Shown here piece after piece: positions 7,263 to 13,077 of a stretch of 13,077 nt of DNA (position 1 is the stretch's first letter; each line of letters begins with the position of its first letter). The notes under the pieces were generated by a model, which was given only the letters and a program-made list of their open reading frames with translations, was not told the DNA's origin and did no database searches. The DNA is from Tannerella sp. (lineage in GTDB: Bacteria > Bacteroidota > Bacteroidia > Bacteroidales > Tannerellaceae). The stretch spans positions 1 through 13,077 of the forward strand of contig JAISTJ010000012.1 in the NCBI GenBank assembly GCA_031272655.1, read 5' to 3'. Position numbers and translations under genes: made by a program.

Positions 7263-7300
7263 GATTGCTTCGTTCCTCGCAATGACGGGACTTTGTCCCG
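7263..7300 (-). repeat. Inverted copy of the 25-bp repeat plus a GGGAC/GTCCC hairpin after prfA
   Basis: 7263-7287 is the exact reverse complement of the copies at 5919 and 5953. It is overlapped at 7286-7300 by a 6-bp stem with a TTT loop (CGGGAC ... GTCCCG). The hairpin falls 19 to 33 bases after the prfA stop codon and could act as a weak terminator or processing site, but there is no U-tract after it. Confidence 0.6.
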
Positions 7301-7318
7301 CTGTCGGGAAAAGTCAAT

Positions 7319-8419
7319 TTATAACGCGGCTTCTTTGATTCTTTCGGCGTTTTCGGCTATTATCAGGTGGTCAATGACGTCTTGAATATTGCCGTCCATG
7401 AAAGCGGCGAGGTTATAGATGGTATAATTGATGCGGTGGTCGGTGATGCGCCCCTGCGGATAGTTGTATGTGCGGATTTTAGCCGAGCGGTCGCCTGTTG
7501 AGACCATTGTTTTGCGGCGCGAGGCGATGTCGTCAATGTATTTCTGATGTTCGCGGTCGTAGATGAACGTGCGCAGGCGGCTCAGGGCGCGTTCTTTGTT
7601 TTTCGGCTGGTCGCGCGTCTCGGTACATTCTATCAGAATCTCTTCCGTAGCGCCTGTTACGGGGTTTTTCCAGTTGTAACGCAGGCGGACGCCCGATTCG
7701 ACTTTGTTGACGTTCTGACCGCCGGCGCCGCTTGAACGGAACGTGTCCCAACGTATCTCGCCTTCGTTGATTTCTACGTCAAATTCATCGGCTTCGGGCA
7801 GCACTGCCACCGTTGCTGCGGAGGTATGAATGCGACCCTGCGTCTCGGTTTGCGGCACGCGCTGGACACGATGTACACCCGATTCGTATTTCATTGTGCC
7901 ATAAACGTTTTCACCTGATACCGAGAAAATTATCTCTTTAAAACCGCCGATTGCACCTTCGCTGAAACTGGAAATACTTACTGTCCAGCCTTTTATCTCA
8001 CAGTATTTGGTGTACATCCTGAACAAATCTCCGGCAAAAATAGCCGCTTCATCGCCGCCTGTTCCGCCGCGTATCTCTACTATCGCATTCTTGCCGTCTT
8101 CAGGGTCAGCTGGGATGAGCAAGAGTTTGATTTCTTCCTCTAATTCAGGCAGTTGCTGCTGGGAAAGGGCGAGTTCGTCGTTCGCCATTTTCCGCAATTC
8201 TGCATCTTGCTCATTATCAAGTATTTCAAGTGCATCTTTGATGTTTTTCTGCGTCCGGACATATTTATTTTGGACAGCCATCAGGCGTTCCAATTCGCTG
8301 TATTCCTTTGTCAAGCGGACGTAACGGGGCTGATCCGCTATTACCGACGGGTCGGTTATCAGCGTCGAGACCTCGTCAAAACGGCTCGCCAAGCCTTCAA
8401 GTTTGTTTAATATGTTCAT
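7319..8419 (-). CDS. prfA: Peptide chain release factor 1
   Basis: 366 residues, normal for RF1. It recognises UAA and UAG in the ribosomal A site and triggers release of the finished peptide. The tripeptide codon-recognition motif is PQT (189-191, in VPQTETQGRIHTS), of the PxT form that marks RF1 rather than the SPF of RF2. The universal GGQ motif is at 233-235 in SSGAGGQNVNKVESGVR, whose Gln enters the peptidyl-transferase centre and is methylated by PrmC in other bacteria. The N-terminal helical domain (about 1-100) and the GGTGGDEA stretch (118-125) are intact. It lies 140 bp after the PurM-like gene on the same strand; that spacer holds only repeats and no clear promoter, so it is probably co-transcribed from upstream. 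Confidence 0.97.
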   Translation of the reverse strand: MNILNKLEGLASRFDEVSTLITDPSVIADQPRYVRLTKEYSELERLMAVQNKYVRTQKNIKDALEILDNEQDAELRKMANDELALSQQQLPELEEEIKLLLIPADPEDGKNAIVEIRGGTGGDEAAIFAGDLFRMYTKYCEIKGWTVSISSFSEGAIGGFKEIIFSVSGENVYGTMKYESGVHRVQRVPQTETQGRIHTSAATVAVLPEADEFDVEINEGEIRWDTFRSSGAGGQNVNKVESGVRLRYNWKNPVTGATEEILIECTETRDQPKNKERALSRLRTFIYDREHQKYIDDIASRRKTMVSTGDRSAKIRTYNYPQGRITDHRINYTIYNLAAFMDGNIQDVIDHLIIAENAERIKEAAL

Positions 8420-8442
8420 TTACGTTAGTGAATAGTGGTTTT

Positions 8443-8519
8443 AACACGAAGACAGAACGACAGGAGGGCAGAAAGAATTTATTCAACGTCGTGTCTTTAT
8501 GATGTCGCGCCTTCGTGTT
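8443..8519. repeat. Imperfect palindrome upstream of prfA
   Basis: The ends are perfect inverted 9-mers, AACACGAAG at 8443-8451 and CTTCGTGTT at 8511-8519. Inside them the arms keep weaker symmetry (AGGGC / GCGCC and GACA / TGTC words). It lies in the leader side of prfA and resembles the repeat at 6042-6074. Confidence 0.55.
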
Positions 8520-8527
8520 GAACCCTA

Positions 8528-8574
8528 AAATCTAATATCTGAAATCTAATATCTAAAATCTAATATCTAAAATC
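8528..8574. repeat. Heptad-register array F at the end of the PurM-like gene
   Basis: Six and a half 7-mers alternate AAATCTA and ATATCTA (one ATATCTG), giving a 14-bp higher-order period. The array encodes the last four residues (DFRY) and the TAG stop of the PurM-like gene at 8560-8574 and continues into the prfA spacer. Confidence 0.82.
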
Positions 8575-9735
8575 CCCAAGCTCGCTATTGATTATCAACT
8601 CTTTATCCCCGTTTGGAGAGCGCTCAACCCGTCCGACAACCTGTGCGTCAATGCCGAACGATTTGCTTATGGCGATAACCTCGTCTGCAAGCGGTGGCGG
8701 GAGGTATATCTCGAAACGGTGCCCCATGTTGAACACCTTGTACATCTCTGCCCAGTCGGTGCCGCTTTGTTGTTGAATGATGCGGAACAGCGGCGGAATA
8801 GGGAACAGATTATCTTTCACAACCCTCACATTATCAATGAAATGGAGTATTTTTGTCTGGGCGCCGCCGGAACAATGTACCATGCCGTGAATCTCACTGC
8901 GCATCGTATCTAAGAGTTTTTTTATCACCGGCGCGTATGTGCGGGTCGGGGACAAGACTAACTTTCCGACGGTCAGGGATTCGGAAAAATCAACGGGCGA
9001 CGTCAGCTCCAAACCGCCCGAATAAACCAATTCCGCAGGCACCGACGGGTCATAGCTTTCCGGATATTTCTCCGCGAGATAGTGGGCAAAAACATCGTGT
9101 CGTGCGGAGGTCAGGCCATTGCTGCCCATCCCGCCGTTGTAAGCCTTTTCGTATGTAGCCTGCCCGAAAGAAGCAAGTCCCACAATCACGTCTCCGATGG
9201 CGATATTGGCATTATCAATAACATCGCTACGCCGCATACGGCATGTAACGGTGCTGTCCACGATTATCGTCCGCACCAAATCGCCCACATCGGCAGTCTC
9301 ACCACCGGCGCCGTAAACGCCGACGCCCAATGCGCGCAGTTCGGCGAGCAACTCTTCCGTGCCATTGATTATGGCAGAAATAACTTCTCCCGTGATAAGA
9401 TTTTTATTCCGCCCTATAGTGCTGGAAACGAGGATATTATCCGTAGCGCCGACACACAGCAGGTCGTCAATGTTCATTATCAGCGCGTCCTGCGCGATAC
9501 CCTTCCAGACCGACAGGTCGCCCGTTTCGCGCCAGTAGAGGTATGCAAGCGACGATTTTGTGCCGGCGCCGTCCGCGTGCATGATATTACACCATTCGGG
9601 ATCACCGCCGAGTATATCAGGGATAATCTTACAGAAAGCCTTAGGATACAGACCTTTATCTATATTTTTGATAGCGCTGTGAACATCTTCTTTCGACGCG
9701 CTTACTCCCCTCAGATTATACCTCTCGCCGCTCAT
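8560..9735 (-). CDS. purM: PurM-like AIR synthase (phosphoribosylformylglycinamidine cyclo-ligase family)
   Basis: 391 residues, somewhat longer than the roughly 345 of Escherichia coli PurM. PurM converts formylglycinamidine ribonucleotide plus ATP to aminoimidazole ribonucleotide, step five of purine synthesis. Family features are HADGAGTK (53-60), matching the ATP-binding 'TDGVGTK' of PurM, an IDDL stretch (89-92) matching the metal-site 'VNDL', and GAGGETAD (142-149) matching 'GGETAE'. The sequence is clearly divergent from the enterobacterial enzyme, and related Bacteroidetes proteins are often labelled only AIR synthase-related, so the symbol is a best guess. The ATG overlaps the stop of the upstream peptidoglycan hydrolase by ATGA, implying translational coupling. 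The terminal DFRY and stop come from a heptad array. Confidence 0.83.
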   Translation of the reverse strand: MSGERYNLRGVSASKEDVHSAIKNIDKGLYPKAFCKIIPDILGGDPEWCNIMHADGAGTKSSLAYLYWRETGDLSVWKGIAQDALIMNIDDLLCVGATDNILVSSTIGRNKNLITGEVISAIINGTEELLAELRALGVGVYGAGGETADVGDLVRTIIVDSTVTCRMRRSDVIDNANIAIGDVIVGLASFGQATYEKAYNGGMGSNGLTSARHDVFAHYLAEKYPESYDPSVPAELVYSGGLELTSPVDFSESLTVGKLVLSPTRTYAPVIKKLLDTMRSEIHGMVHCSGGAQTKILHFIDNVRVVKDNLFPIPPLFRIIQQQSGTDWAEMYKVFNMGHRFEIYLPPPLADEVIAISKSFGIDAQVVGRVERSPNGDKELIINSELGDFRY

Positions 9736-10697
9736 TTTTTACGTAATTTAAGCACATCTCCCGGAACCGGTGTATAATTATCCGGCAACTTGTTCAGTTT
9801 GTATAAAGTCTTGAGCCTCATGCCATACAGCTGCGAAATGCTGTGTAATGACTCGCCTTCGCGGACGGTATGCAGCTTGTTGTTTTTGCTTGCATATTTC
9901 TTCTTCGCCTGCAGGAACACGATGTCGCCTTCTTTAAGTTTGACGTTGCCGGTAGCTTCGTTGTACTTGAGTAACCGCTTAATAGTCAGCCTTGTATCGT
10001 AAGCGATTTTCTCATAAGTATCATTTTCCTGCGCGGTTATGTAATGTATATCATTAGTCTGGTGGATTCGACGCCTCCAGTTAGCCATTGACGGATGCGC
10101 CGTCCTGTCAGGCGTTTTCACCTTGATTTCATAGATGTCATCGGCCAACTTGCGTTTGTCGTCCGTCATGCCCTTGTCGTATTTATACAGTTCGTAAGTT
10201 TCAATCAGGTTGACAAGCTTGGCGCCGTAGGACTTGTCGGTGGCATACCCGCACTGCTGGAGACCGTAAGCCCAGCCTTTGTAGTCGTATATGTCAAGGT
10301 CGAAAAGCGATACGTAATATTTGCGTTTGGCGAGGAAAAGCGAGTGATCCACATACGATTCTTCAGCCGAATTATATGTGCGAAAACACTCATCCGGAGC
10401 GTCATCGGTGTGATAAATCCTGCCTCCGGTCCATTCTTCCTTGCATTTTATCCCAAAATGGTTATTGCCTTTGACAGCGAGACGACTTGTGCCCGCGGCA
10501 GATTCAAGCAATCCCTGCGCAAGAGTGATGCTTGCCGGAATTTTATACTCTTTTTGCTGCTGCATTGCCAACGCTTTGTACTTCTTTATGTACTCTTCGT
10601 ATTTCGGGCTGCGCGGATACTTCTGCGAGTATGACTGAGCCGAAAACATTGAAATAAAGAGAGCTATAAAGCAAAACCGTATGTATAAATTCATCAT
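9732..10697 (-). CDS. Secreted GH73 glucosaminidase with two LysM repeats
   Basis: 321 residues. An N-terminal signal peptide (about 1-24: hydrophobic FIALFISMFSA then QSYSQ) sends it to the periplasm or outer surface. A GH73-type N-acetylglucosaminidase domain covers about 35-170, with the likely catalytic glutamate E65 in LAQGLLESAAGTSRLA followed by NNHFGIKC, the family's signature. Two LysM peptidoglycan-binding repeats follow, one at about 217-264 (weaker) and a clear one at 275-320 (LHTVREGESLHSISQLYG). It would cleave glycan strands during wall remodelling. It starts with tandem ATGs (10697 or 10694). A good promoter lies upstream, and it heads the cluster with the PurM-like gene and prfA, an odd mix of functions probably linked only by transcription. 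Confidence 0.92.
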   Translation of the reverse strand: MMNLYIRFCFIALFISMFSAQSYSQKYPRSPKYEEYIKKYKALAMQQQKEYKIPASITLAQGLLESAAGTSRLAVKGNNHFGIKCKEEWTGGRIYHTDDAPDECFRTYNSAEESYVDHSLFLAKRKYYVSLFDLDIYDYKGWAYGLQQCGYATDKSYGAKLVNLIETYELYKYDKGMTDDKRKLADDIYEIKVKTPDRTAHPSMANWRRRIHQTNDIHYITAQENDTYEKIAYDTRLTIKRLLKYNEATGNVKLKEGDIVFLQAKKKYASKNNKLHTVREGESLHSISQLYGMRLKTLYKLNKLPDNYTPVPGDVLKLRKK

Positions 10698-10717
10698 TAT
10701 TTACTAAAAAACGGGTG

Positions 10718-10748
10718 CAAAGATAGTGAAACTCACACTAATTACAAA
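10718..10748 (-). promoter_or_regulatory. Bacteroidetes-type promoter of the GH73-purM-prfA cluster
   Basis: Minus strand: TTTG (10748-10745), a 19-nt spacer, and TATCTTTG (10725-10718). The first ATG follows 20 bp downstream of the -7 box. It lies in the 63-bp gap after the DUF4301 gene, so the cluster can be transcribed independently of that gene. Confidence 0.75.
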
Positions 10749-10760
10749 ATAAATTTTCAA

Positions 10761-12329
10761 TTAACTGAGATTTTGGTGCTCTTTTCTTAGCAAATCATTG
10801 ACGGTTTTTACGGGATTAAATGTTTCTGCGGGGACTTCCACAAAAATTGTGTTCCAGTCGCTCATTGAGCCGTTCCAAAGGCCTGGCAACTCAAGGGCTT
10901 TCAATTCGCGCCCGTCCTTGCTCTTCTGCGATATGAAACCTGTGTTTTGATCAACGAAGTCGGGCAGATTATACTTCTTGCCGTAAGCGTCTTTTAGCCC
11001 GCAAACGAGGTCAACGGGGTTGAAATGCGAACTGCTCTCGAAAGCTTTCTTTGCCGTTTCATTGTTCATATCTATCTGCGTGCTTTCGAGTATCTGAGGC
11101 TGGATTGAGCCGTCCTGCCCTTTGGCGAGGAACGGTCCGCCGCCAGGCTCGCCCGCGTTCCTGACCATCCCGCAAACACGCAACGGGCGCATCAACTTGC
11201 GTCGAAGATATATCGCTAACTCTGCGTCTTCGTAGTATTTCATCTCAGGATGCCTGATGCAGAGCGTGTCGTGGACGAAATGTATTATTTCTTCTATCTG
11301 TTGATGCGTGTAGTCGCCACTGTCAATCAGACGCACATAGTCGAATATCTGTTTCTGAACCGTAACAAGCAGACCAGCAAGGACTTTCTTATAATGAACA
11401 GTCGGCTGTTTGAAGCTGTCGGGCACCACATTATCAATATTTTTTATAAAAACGACGTCGGCGTCAAGCGCATTAAGGTTACGGATAAGAGCGCCGTGCC
11501 CGCCCGGACGAAAGACCAACTTCCCTTTAACATCGCGGAACGGAGCGTTGGCAAGGTCAACGGCGACAGTATCCGTGCGCGGCTGCTGGACGCTGAAACT
11601 AAGGTCGTACCTGACGCCGAAATGCTGCTCGTAGTACGGAATCCGCTTTGCTGCAAGTTCCTCAAACAGCGGCTGATGCTCCGGCGAGACAGTGAAATGA
11701 AGCCTCACAACATTGTCCCAACCCGTTGCATACATCGCCCCTTCCGCAAGATGCTCACCGAAAGCCGTGCGGTTGGTTTCTAACGCAACCTTAACAAGGT
11801 TTTGAACCTTGTTAAGGTTTGGATACTTGTGAAACAACAGCAATCCTTTTGCCAATGCCCCATAATTCAAACCCTTAGCCTCAAGCAAATTTTCTACAAC
11901 GGCCTTATAATTACCCTCTTGAACAAGCATTTCGATATTTTTCCCCTCATTTTCAACGCATTTCTTATCCAACACATCGTAAAATGCAAACATAGTGATA
12001 TGTTCAAAGAAATTCTTTTCAAACGCACTTGTCGGGACGTCGTAAGAGGCTGACAGAAAGGAAAATAAGTCCTTAAACATACGGCTTGCAGCGCCCGAAG
12101 CAGGCACAAACTTAGCGACCCGCATGTCGGATATCAAATATTTATCCCATGCGGCGATATAGTTATTTTGCTCATTTTCAGTCAATTTCACAATGCCGTT
12201 GCCGACCGATGCCGACGCCTGAATTTCAAGGTAAGGAAACCCCGTTACAAAGCGATTAAGCTGCTCCTGCACCTGCTCGACGGTGATATTTTTTAGCTTT
12301 AATTGCAGTAAATCATTATTATTCAGCAT
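10761..12329 (-). CDS. DUF4301 family protein, nucleotidyltransferase-like
   Basis: 522 residues. I recognise the DUF4301 family, known mainly from Bacteroidetes and not, to my knowledge, biochemically characterised. Conserved stretches are KFVPASGAASRMFK (73-86), HFTVSPEHQPLF (211-222), LVFRPGGHGALIRNLN (271-286) and FIKNIDNVVPD (294-304). The order of a glycine-rich SGxxSRM loop, a GGHG loop and an IDN motif recalls UDP-sugar pyrophosphorylases, so a nucleotide-sugar transferase role is a reasonable inference, not a demonstration. No signal peptide or membrane segment. It has its own promoter. Residues 171-181 (NLNKVQNLVKV) are encoded exactly by a perfect palindrome (11787-11819) and interrupt the conserved region between LLLFHKYP and RTAFGEHLAEGAMY, so this copy looks enlarged by a repeat insertion. 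Confidence 0.87.
   Translation of the reverse strand: MLNNNDLLQLKLKNITVEQVQEQLNRFVTGFPYLEIQASASVGNGIVKLTENEQNNYIAAWDKYLISDMRVAKFVPASGAASRMFKDLFSFLSASYDVPTSAFEKNFFEHITMFAFYDVLDKKCVENEGKNIEMLVQEGNYKAVVENLLEAKGLNYGALAKGLLLFHKYPNLNKVQNLVKVALETNRTAFGEHLAEGAMYATGWDNVVRLHFTVSPEHQPLFEELAAKRIPYYEQHFGVRYDLSFSVQQPRTDTVAVDLANAPFRDVKGKLVFRPGGHGALIRNLNALDADVVFIKNIDNVVPDSFKQPTVHYKKVLAGLLVTVQKQIFDYVRLIDSGDYTHQQIEEIIHFVHDTLCIRHPEMKYYEDAELAIYLRRKLMRPLRVCGMVRNAGEPGGGPFLAKGQDGSIQPQILESTQIDMNNETAKKAFESSSHFNPVDLVCGLKDAYGKKYNLPDFVDQNTGFISQKSKDGRELKALELPGLWNGSMSDWNTIFVEVPAETFNPVKTVNDLLRKEHQNLS
11787..11819. repeat. Perfect 33-bp palindrome forming 11 codons of the DUF4301 gene
   Basis: Arms 11787-11801 and 11805-11819 are perfect inverted repeats of 15 bp with a 3-nt spacer. 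Each arm is itself a palindrome with a 3-nt centre (AACCTT-n3-AAGGTT). The element starts and ends at codon boundaries (residues 171-181) and has no stop codon in the coding frame. Confidence 0.93.
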
Positions 12330-12367
12330 ATTATAAGTATTTTATCGTTTGTTATTAATTTAGACTG

Positions 12368-12399
12368 CAAAGATAATAATATCGTCGCTATATGCCAAA
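12368..12399 (-). promoter_or_regulatory. Bacteroidetes-type promoter of the DUF4301 gene
   Basis: Minus strand: TTTG (12399-12396), a 20-nt spacer, and TATCTTTG (12375-12368), identical in its -7 box to the promoter at 10718-10725. The ATG is at 12329, giving a leader of about 33 nt. Confidence 0.75.
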
Positions 12400-12420
12400 T
12401 TTTATTAAAGATTTTTACCA

Positions 12421-12470
12421 CGTCATTTTTTCCGCAAGCGAAAAAGAAGAATCGAGGCACGAAGCAATCC
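12421..12470 (+). repeat. Apparently interrupted copy of the CGTCATTGCGAGG repeat
   Basis: CGTCATT at 12421-12427 and CGAGGCACGAAGCAATC at 12453-12469 correspond to the two ends of the 25-bp unit (one mismatch in the second part). They are separated by 25 nt containing TTTTTCCGCAAGCGAAAAAG, a near-palindrome that is similar to 7206-7225. The 7-bp left part alone could be chance. Confidence 0.4.
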
Positions 12471-12501
12471 GGAAAAATCGGTATGAATGGTTTAATTGAC
12501 T

Positions 12502-12692
12502 GGATTGCTTCACATTCGTTCGCAATGACGGGGTAGGCGAAGGTCGCAATGACGGGGTAAGTTGTTCGCAATGACGTAACCTCTTAATTCTTAATTTTTA
12601 ATTCTTAATTTTCTTCGGGATTGCTTCACATTCGTTCGCAATGACGAGGTAGGCGAAGGTCGCAATGACGGGGTAAGTTGTTCGCAATGACG
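12502..12692. repeat. 75-bp direct repeat flanking heptad array G
   Basis: Two 75-bp copies, 12502-12576 and 12618-12692, differ at one position (g in the first copy, a in the second). Each starts GGATTGCTTCACATTCG and contains three TCGCAATGACG words, a variant of the CGTCATTGCGA repeat in inverse orientation; further CGCAATGACGGG words follow up to 12716. Between the copies, 12581-12608 holds four strict 7-mers (CTCTTAA, TTCTTAA, TTTTTAA, TTCTTAA). The rest of the 412-bp gap (12330-12741) contains the DUF4301 promoter and the interrupted repeat; I see no gene in it. Confidence 0.88.
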
Positions 12693-12741
12693 GGAAAAAG
12701 GATACGCAATGACGGGAAAAATGAGGGCGCAAAGAGGAATT

Positions 12742-13077
12742 TTAGTGTATTCGGCTGACGCTCTTCACCCCCTTCACGCCCTGTAACTTCTTCATCAGAA
12801 CTGTCAGGGACGCGGTGTCGGGGATGTTGATGGTGAATGCGCCCTGAAACAGACCGACGTTGCTGTCGATATTGATGCTGCGCAGCGAGACCTTGTTCTC
12901 TTTGCTGATGACCGACGTGATGTTCGTTACTATGCCTATGTCGTCGTTGCCGATGATGCGCAGGGTTACGGAATAGCCGCTTGTGCCTTTGCCGCTCCAC
13001 TCGGCGGGGATGATGCGGTACCCGAAGCGGCTGCGCATCTCACCGGCGTTAGGGCAGTCCATGCGGTGGATTTTAAC
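12742..13077 (-). CDS. rsh: RelA/SpoT homologue, C-terminal end only
   Basis: The minus-strand frame is open from the window's end to a TAA at 12742-12744, giving 111 visible residues; the catalytic and TGS domains are outside. VKIHRMDCPNA at the start matches the 'HRxxCPNA' end of the conserved-cysteine (CC/zinc-finger) region of long RSH proteins. Residues from about 34 to the end (GYSVTLRIIGNDDIGIVTNITSVISKENKVSLRSI... in shortened form) form an ACT domain ending in KGVKSVSRIH. Long RSH enzymes make and/or hydrolyse (p)ppGpp in response to stalled ribosomes and nutrient stress, and this C-terminal half binds the ribosome and regulates catalysis. Whether this one is bifunctional cannot be judged. 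Downstream lie only repeats. Confidence 0.9.
   Translation of the reverse strand, partial: VKIHRMDCPNAGEMRSRFGYRIIPAEWSGKGTSGYSVTLRIIGNDDIGIVTNITSVISKENKVSLRSINIDSNVGLFQGAFTINIPDTASLTVLMKKLQGVKGVKSVSRIH

Noticed and set aside
6152..7287. Complete insertion sequence around the Rpn gene
   Set aside because: No terminal inverted repeats bounding the gene symmetrically and no target-site duplication; the nearby 25-bp copies belong to a general interspersed family.
9082..9777. 231-codon plus-strand open frame opposite the PurM-like gene
   Set aside because: Antisense to a gene with clear PurM motifs and no recognisable domain of its own.
12323..12571. 82-codon minus-strand open frame containing VIANECEAIQS
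   Set aside because: This peptide is the well-known false translation of the CGTCATTGCGA repeat family; the DUF4301 promoter lies inside it.
12502..12692. CRISPR or integron-type array
   Set aside because: Only two copies of the 75-bp unit, made of smaller repeat words, with no integrase or Cas gene in the window.
12626..13000. 124-codon minus-strand open frame overlapping the RelA/SpoT end
   Set aside because: Its second half translates the interspersed repeats and its first half is a shifted frame of the ACT domain.

Overview
The window comes from a Bacteroidetes bacterium, most likely Bacteroidales. Supporting evidence: a type IX secretion (T9SS) C-terminal sorting domain, a GT3-type glycogen synthase next to a DUF3417-type alpha-glucan phosphorylase, a DUF4301 gene (a family I know mainly from Bacteroidetes), and several promoters with the Bacteroidetes primary-sigma layout (TTTG, 19-20 nt, TAnnTTTG). 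No Shine-Dalgarno sequences were seen at the starts examined. Genus cannot be assigned from the sequence alone.

Layout. 1-477: 3' end of a secreted T9SS cargo gene (+). 633-1433: nitrilase-family amidohydrolase (-), convergent with it. 1564-5802: glycogen synthase plus glycogen phosphorylase operon (+), divergent from the amidohydrolase, with a clean promoter. 5803-6151: gene-free convergent gap packed with repeats. 6152-7108: Rpn/PD-(D/E)XK nuclease (-). 7319-10697: a minus-strand cluster read in the order GH73/LysM peptidoglycan hydrolase, PurM-like AIR synthase, release factor 1. 10761-12329: DUF4301 protein (-). 12330-12741: repeat-filled gap. 12742-13077: C-terminal end of a RelA/SpoT homologue (-), running off the window.

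The genes are mostly housekeeping: storage-polysaccharide synthesis and breakdown, purine synthesis, translation termination, cell-wall turnover and the stringent response. I see no convincing new multi-gene defence or biosynthetic system. What stands out is the repeat landscape. Seven arrays keep a 7-bp register with degenerate words (for example TTCTTAA, AATCTAA, CTGAAAA), and they sit mainly at 3' ends of genes. Because 7 is not a multiple of 3 and many words contain TTAA, these arrays give stop codons in every frame on both strands, and three genes actually take their stop codon from, or at the edge of, an array. Separate palindromic repeats have entered reading frames without breaking them: a perfect 33-bp palindrome is exactly 11 codons of the DUF4301 gene, and a 77-bp imperfect palindrome lies inside the T9SS sorting domain. 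A CGTCATTGCGAGG-type interspersed repeat occurs in at least three identical 25-bp copies, plus a 75-bp tandem-like variant, and creates a false N-terminal extension on the Rpn gene.
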